DNA from: Leucaena leucocephala
Lineage: Eukaryota; Streptophyta; Magnoliopsida; Fabales; Fabaceae
Assembly: GCA_037074615.1 (NCBI GenBank)
Contig: CM073524.1
Location: 19,545,406 to 19,609,405, forward strand
Direction of reading: 5' to 3'
DNA: 64,000 nucleotides
The translations under genes were made by a program, and so were the position numbers. The notes under the pieces were generated by a model, which saw nothing but the letters and a program-made list of their open reading frames with translations, ran no database searches and had not been told where the DNA came from. Shown piece after piece: positions 58,753 through 64,000 of the stretch. How positions within the stretch are numbered: the first letter of the stretch is position 1; the number at the start of each line of letters is the position of its first letter.

Positions 58753-60965
58753 TGTACTATCCCAATTTTTAGGTCCAGAAACTTAGAGAGTAGCCTGAAA
58801 TAGATAGGCTACTAGACCCCTTTGAGAAAAAGTCCCAGAAACATACAGAGGGTTTTTAAGGACTAAACTGCAAATAAGTGAAAGTACAAGGACCTTTATG
58901 TAAATAGTGAAAGTCCATAGGGGTATAATAGTCATTTTAGAAAAGAAATGGACTAAAGTGAAAAGTTTAAAAGTTTCATGGTAAGAAAAAAAAGTAGACA
59001 TAAGTTGTGGGGCATTAAGTGTAATTATAAAAAGTTAAGGGACTTAATTGAAAAGAGGAAAAGTTTCCAGGAAGCATTTCAGTCCCAAATTTCATTAGTA
59101 GATAGAGAAAGTTGTGCTGGTTAATCTAACTTAATACAGGAATTTTATGAGAGTTTCAGATAGCTAAAATTTATTTGATAGTTTGAAAGTTATCTGAAAT
59201 TTTTATCAGATCTTCTGGACCTCAGATATAAGTGAAAAGTTACAGGAAGATGCATCCTGTCAAGATAGAGGTCATGGAACTGACAAAATCTCGAAAGGAG
59301 TTCTGTAGAAAAAGTTATTCACTTTTTAGTGAATTTAGACAGGAGTTTGTGAACGCCTGATATTCGATTAAGAAATTAATCGGTAAGCAAACTGGGACTG
59401 AATGAGCCCAGATGATGTCACACAGAGGCCCATAATGACACCAAGGGAGGCCCAGGCCCATGATATCAGTTTATCAGGTAAAAGGGGCCAGTATCCGAAA
59501 AAGGTGCAAAATGACGAAAATACCCCTATGTTATAAAATAGTTAAAGAATGAGTGAAGGGTATTTTGGTCATATGACTAAGGTTGGACAATCAAGAAAGG
59601 TTATCTGGATAGTTGATCAGGGTCAGGGAATACTCTGGTAAGGTGTGAAAAGACAGTAATGCCCCTAGACTCATTAAAGTAAATAAAGAAGAATCAAGGG
59701 CATTTTGGTAATTTGTCAAGGGATTTTTTTGGGAATTGAGCCATCAGAGTACTTGAGAATGATCAGAGACCCAAGATGACATTCCCAGATTCCAAAAATG
59801 TAGCTCAAGAATTATATAGGTTAAAGTGTCATTAAAATAATATTTTAGTGAGTTTAGAGTTACCAGGTTGAAGTGATAATCGGGAAATTGATCAGATAAA
59901 GTTTTGGACTTATCTAGAAGCCATGAGGTGGCATGAAAGGTACCCATAAGGTGCCACATGGCATGAGCATAGGGGAAGAAGAAAAAGCTAAGGACACGTG
60001 GCATGATCTCAGTCGTCCATTCCTAGATAAGACTTTGGAATTCTCTGGAAGCACTAAGTCAGCTGTTGAGGTGTCCCAAGGGCCCCACCATTACGCCACC
60101 TAAGCATGTGAGGTGTCCCTTGATGATGTCACTTTTGATGAGTCATTATGGAGGATGATGCCATCATGATGATGAAGGCGAAGCTTCTTGAGGAAGCTGA
60201 GCGATCTGAGCAGTTCATCGTGATTCGATCTGAGCCATCCATTCCACCTCCCTCCACCTATAAATACCCTCACCCCCTCACTTCATTCCACACCCACGGC
60301 AAGCAAGAAAGAAAGGAGAGAAAAGAAAAGAAAGAAAGAGAAAGAGTGAAAGAAAGAAAGAAAAAAAGGAAGAGAAAGAAGAAGTTCTGGCTGAGCTAGG
60401 AGCAATCCAAGGAGCTTAGGGACTCGACAAGCTTAGGAATAAAGTAAGTAAGTTCTTCTAGTCCCTACTCTAATAACTTAGAGGATTGTTCTTATAAATT
60501 AGATAGTTAGAATAAGAGAAATATCTCTCTCTATAAGGTTAACCGTGGATAGAAAGAAAGTTAGGGGATGGTCAGAATAGGGGTATTGCCTCAAGATAAG
60601 CTTGAGTTAAGTGGATTTATGCTGGATAGAATAATAATAAGAATATTATTATGCTATGTATAGGATTTGACCTCTATAAAGAAGGGATCTCAGAGCAAAG
60701 GCTAAGGAGTAAAGGAAAGGTTGCATGCCAGGTAGTGAACTTACCCATTCTTGTATGCTTGATGTATATGCTTGTGTGTTAATATGATTATGATATGTGA
60801 TGATGATATATGCTCTGCCTTTATGAGTTTATGGTTGTGCATAGTAGTGATAGGCATGGAGCATGATAGTATGCAAATGAAAGCTAAAGGAAGATAAAGG
60901 AAACACTTGTCATGCACTTGCATTCATCTTATATACATTGAATGGTACCATTTGCTACTGAGATT
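58753..60965 (+). mobile_element. G 3' LTR, cut by LTR I
   Basis: It starts TGTACTATCCCAATTTTTAG and matches G's 5' LTR parts. TATA box 60258-60266 and a GA-rich tract 60303-60385 are present. It stops at 60965 inside the conserved hairpin (TTGCTACTGAGATT), where I begins. Only about 85 bases of the LTR are missing. The Lys/Glu/Arg-rich frame 60148-60399 is a by-product of the GA tract. Confidence 0.9.
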
Positions 60966-61786
60966 TGTCATATCCTAATCCTTATCTGTATAATACTGAT
61001 AGAGGAAAGAGGTTTGGAAAGGATTGTGATGATGAATGGAAAAGAAAAAAATGATAAGATGAAGATTTAAAAAAGAGGGACTAAAGTGAAAAGTATAAAA
61101 GTTCCATGGTACCAAATGTAAAGTAGACATAAACTTTGGGCCATTAAGTGTAATTTCAAAAAGTTTAAGGACCTAAATGTAATTTAAGGAAAGTTCAAAG
61201 GGCAAAATGGTAATTATAGAAAGTTGAGCCGGAAGTGGCTTAGAACTGCCCGGAAGCATTTCAGTCCCAAATTTTATCAGTAGATAAAGAAAATGATGCT
61301 TGTTAATCTAGCTTAATACAGGAATTTTATTAGAGTTTCAGATAGCTAAAATTTATCTGATAGTCTGAAAGTAATCTAAAATTTTTATCAGATCTCCTAG
61401 ACCTTAGATATGAGTAAAAAGTTACAGGAATGTGCGTCCTATGAAGCTAGATGTCAGGGAACTGACGGAATCCTGAAAGGAGTTCTGTACAAAAAGTTAT
61501 TCACTTTTTAGTAAATTTTGACGGGAGTTCGTGAACGCCCTATATCCGATTGAGAAATTAATCGGTAAGCAAACTGGGACTGAATGAGCCCAGATAGCGT
61601 TACTCAGAGGCCCATATTGACACCAAATAAGGCTAAGCCCATGATATCAGTTCATCGGGAGAAGGGGCCAGTGTCCAGAAGTTTGCAGAAAATGTGCGAA
61701 ATTATGAAAATACCCCTGTGTTGTAATATTGTACAAGGGATGAAAGGAGGGCATGTTGGTCATTCTAGACAGGACAAAACGCCAAA
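60966..61786 (+). mobile_element. I: plus LTR piece, H-like start, cut by J
   Basis: It starts TGTCATATCCTAATCC with the same opening as H (GATAGAGGAAAGAGGTTTGG), then follows the G-type LTR body. It is interrupted at 61787. The remainder lies outside the window. The left flank is AGATT (60961-60965). Confidence 0.82.
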
Positions 61787-64000
61787 TGTAACATCCCAAT
61801 TTTGAGGCCCAGAGACTCAAAAAGTAGCTTGAAATAGATAGGCTACCAGACCCCTTTGAGCAGAAGTCCTAGAAACATATAGAGGGTTTTTAAGGACTAA
61901 ACTACAAATAGGTGAAAATACAGGGACTTATATGTAAATAGTAAAAGTCCTAGGGGTATATGGTCATTTCAGGAAAGAAAGGGATTAAATTGAAAAAGGA
62001 AAAAAATCCAAGGACTTAAGTGAAATTATGAAAGCTTTAAGGTTAAAAGAGAAAGTAGACAAAAACGTGGGGTCTTTAAGTGTAATTTTAGCCAAATAAA
62101 ATGGACTTAATTGAAAAGAAGAAAAATTCCAGGGGTAAAAGTGTAATTATAGAAAGATGAGCCAGAAATGACTTAGCACTTCCCAGAAGCATTCTAGTCC
62201 GAAATCTCATCAGTAGATAGAGCAAAGAATGCTGAGTAATCCAGCTTAATACAGGAATTTTATCAGGACTCCAGATAGCCAAAATTTATCTGATAGGCTA
62301 AAAGTATAAAAAATTCTTTTAGGATATCCTGGGCCTCAGATATGAGTGAAAAACTACAGGAAGGTACGTCCTGTAGAGACGGATGTCAGGGAATTGACAG
62401 AATACCGAAAGGAGATCTGTAGAAAATGTTATTCACAAATTAGTGAATTCAGACGGGAGTTTGTGACCTCCGGGTATCCGATTGAGAGATTTATCGGTAT
62501 TCAAATTGGGACTGAATGAGCTTAGATGATATCAGTTAGATGCTTGTTATGACCCAAAGGGATGCCTAGACTCAGTATATCAGTTTATCTGATAAAAGGG
62601 GCCGGTGCCCAAAAAAATGTACAAAATGACGAAAATGCCCTTATGTTATAAAATAGTGAAAGAATGAGTAAAGGGTGTTTTGATCATTTGGCTAAGGTTA
62701 GATAGTCAAGAAAGGTTATCTGAATAGTTGACCAGGGTCAGAGAATACTCTGGTGAGATGTGAAAAGACAATAATGCCCCTAGACTCATTAAAGTAAATA
62801 AAGAGGAACCAAGGGCCTTTTGGTAATTTACCAAGGGATGTTTCTTGGGAATCGAGCCATCAGAGTACTTGAGCTTGATCAGGGGCCAAGATAGCAGTCC
62901 CAGAGTACAAAAACGTAGCTCAAGGAATATGTGAGTTAAAGTGGCATTATATTAAAATACTATTTTAGTGTTGTTTCAATAAAGTAAAGTTACTCGGTTA
63001 ACGTGATAACCGGGGAATCCATCAGATAAAGTTTTGGACTTATCTGGAAGTCATGAGGTGGTGAAAAAGTGTCCTCATGGGACCCACAAGGCGCCACCTG
63101 GCATGAGTATAAGGAAGAAGAAAAAGGTGAAGGACACGTGGCGCGATATCAGCCGCTCATTCCTGGAAAAGACTCTGGAATTCTCAAGAAGCGCTGAGTC
63201 AGCATGTTGAGTCAGCTGGTAATTATGAAAGACCATGAGTCATCATGATGAGTCATCAAGATGACATCACCATGATGATGTAATAAGTTGGATTAAAGAA
63301 AATAGGAAATTCTAGGAAAATCGGTGGCCACAAGATTAAAGTTCTTGAGAATTACAGAAATGACATCCATGAAAACTATAAATAACCCCTCCCCCTCCCA
63401 TTTTCATTCATCCCACAGTTTTAGAGACCAACAAGAGATAGAAAGAGAGAGAGAGAAAGAGAAAGAGAGAAGGAAGTTCTGGCAGAGCTTGGAGCAGTAT
63501 AGAGATGTTAGAGTTCTGCTCAGCTTGTGAGGTAGTAACTAATCCTAAATTTTATGTAATGGCTTTGTCATTTGATGTGCTATTGTTTGGTTGGATTATT
63601 GTCTTATATGTTATGCTTGAAGCTCTACTACATAATGCTATGATCATATGTTATTGAGTTTGGAAGCACGCAGCATACTTATCTGTACACAATCATAAGC
63701 AAGCACTATCACACTGCATTACATATATTGTTATGATTATTACTACTGAGATTCCCTCGAATCTCACTCCCCATGTATAACCCCTTTACAGGGAAGTTAT
63801 GTTGAAGTGAATTTTGAGAATGCTTAAAGAATCAGTTATGCTGCTAAAATTATGGCAGATTAAAGATAGGATAAGATTATACATACTGTGTACGTAGGTA
63901 CTGTCTTAGGAGACTGGAAGGGAGTGGACCTAGTTGGTTCATCCAGTCTTTCCTGGGTACTTATGTAGAATGGTAGTTCTCACCGAAATTACCGAATCAG
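61787..64000 (+). mobile_element. J: plus LTR, runs off the window
   Basis: It starts TGTAACATCCCAATTTTGAG, with left flank CCAAA. TATA box 63376-63384, GA tract 63436-63475, hairpin 63748-63765 and most of the 150-bp module (63885 on) follow. It resembles O, Q and the C LTRs at its right and G at its left. Whether it is a solo LTR or the start of an element cannot be seen. Confidence 0.85.

Noticed and set aside
60148..60399. Lys/Glu/Arg-rich frames here, at 40336-40605 and at 63324-63530
   Set aside because: They are created by GA-rich tracts downstream of the LTR TATA boxes; low complexity and not conserved in length.
1..64000. Host protein genes, tRNA or rRNA genes, CRISPR arrays
   Set aside because: Every stretch could be assigned to LTR-element sequence or to insert L; no host exon pattern, RNA gene or spaced repeat array was seen.

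Overview
The window looks like plant (probably eudicot) repeat-rich heterochromatin. It is AT-rich, has no recognisable host gene, and is almost entirely made of nested LTR retrotransposons of one Ty3/gypsy chromovirus group. The pol fragments carry gag with a CCHC knuckle, protease, reverse transcriptase, RNase H, integrase and a C-terminal chromodomain. The primer sites match the initiator-tRNA-Met 3' end (TGGTATCAGAGC). Both features, and the residue patterns, fit the Tekay/Del clade, though the clade call is inference. No coding frame is intact. I use letters for the elements: A, B, C, E, G are multi-part elements; H, O, P, Q are solo LTRs; I, J, K, M, N, R are LTR pieces; L is an unclassified insert.

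Layout. R (1-1330) is a truncated minus LTR fused to A. A is a minus-strand autonomous element, split in two: pol and most of gag lie at 1331-5724; the gag start, leader ORF, primer site and 5' LTR lie at 35035-46589. Its gag is interrupted by a complex from 5725 to 35034. That complex is E (minus LTR 5725-8136 and non-coding internal region 8137-10590), then B (minus, autonomous, 10591-32942), which itself holds solo LTR O (13653-16542) and the young complete non-autonomous element C (23439-31045). Plus-strand LTR piece N (32943-35034) closes the complex. Solo LTR P (35692-42712), itself split by solo LTR Q (38206-41812), sits in A's leader. A's 5' LTR (43322-46589) is split by L and then entered by LTR M (46590-47431). 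M is entered by G (plus, 47432 to the window end). G holds K in its 5' LTR, solo LTR H (52863-55796) in its internal region, and I then J in its 3' LTR.

Five insertions keep perfect 5-bp target duplications: C TGCAC, O TGTTA, P TTAGA, Q GTCCC, H GTTTC. These fix the nesting order: A, then E, B and C/O on the left, and A, M, G, I and J on the right. C is the youngest insertion with two readable LTRs (about 25 differences by eye over 3.1 kb).

How the parts relate. B and A carry the protein genes. C, E and G lack them but share primer site, purine tract, a conserved non-coding internal region and a short degraded integrase relic, so they read as a non-autonomous lineage derived from, and once mobilised by, A/B-like elements. 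Most promising for novelty: a covarying hairpin shared by the LTR families, an extra leader ORF upstream of gag in A and B, primer-site-like tandem repeats, a 150-bp LTR module that has moved between LTR types, and the integrase relic. Identities were judged by eye; all dates and functions are inference.
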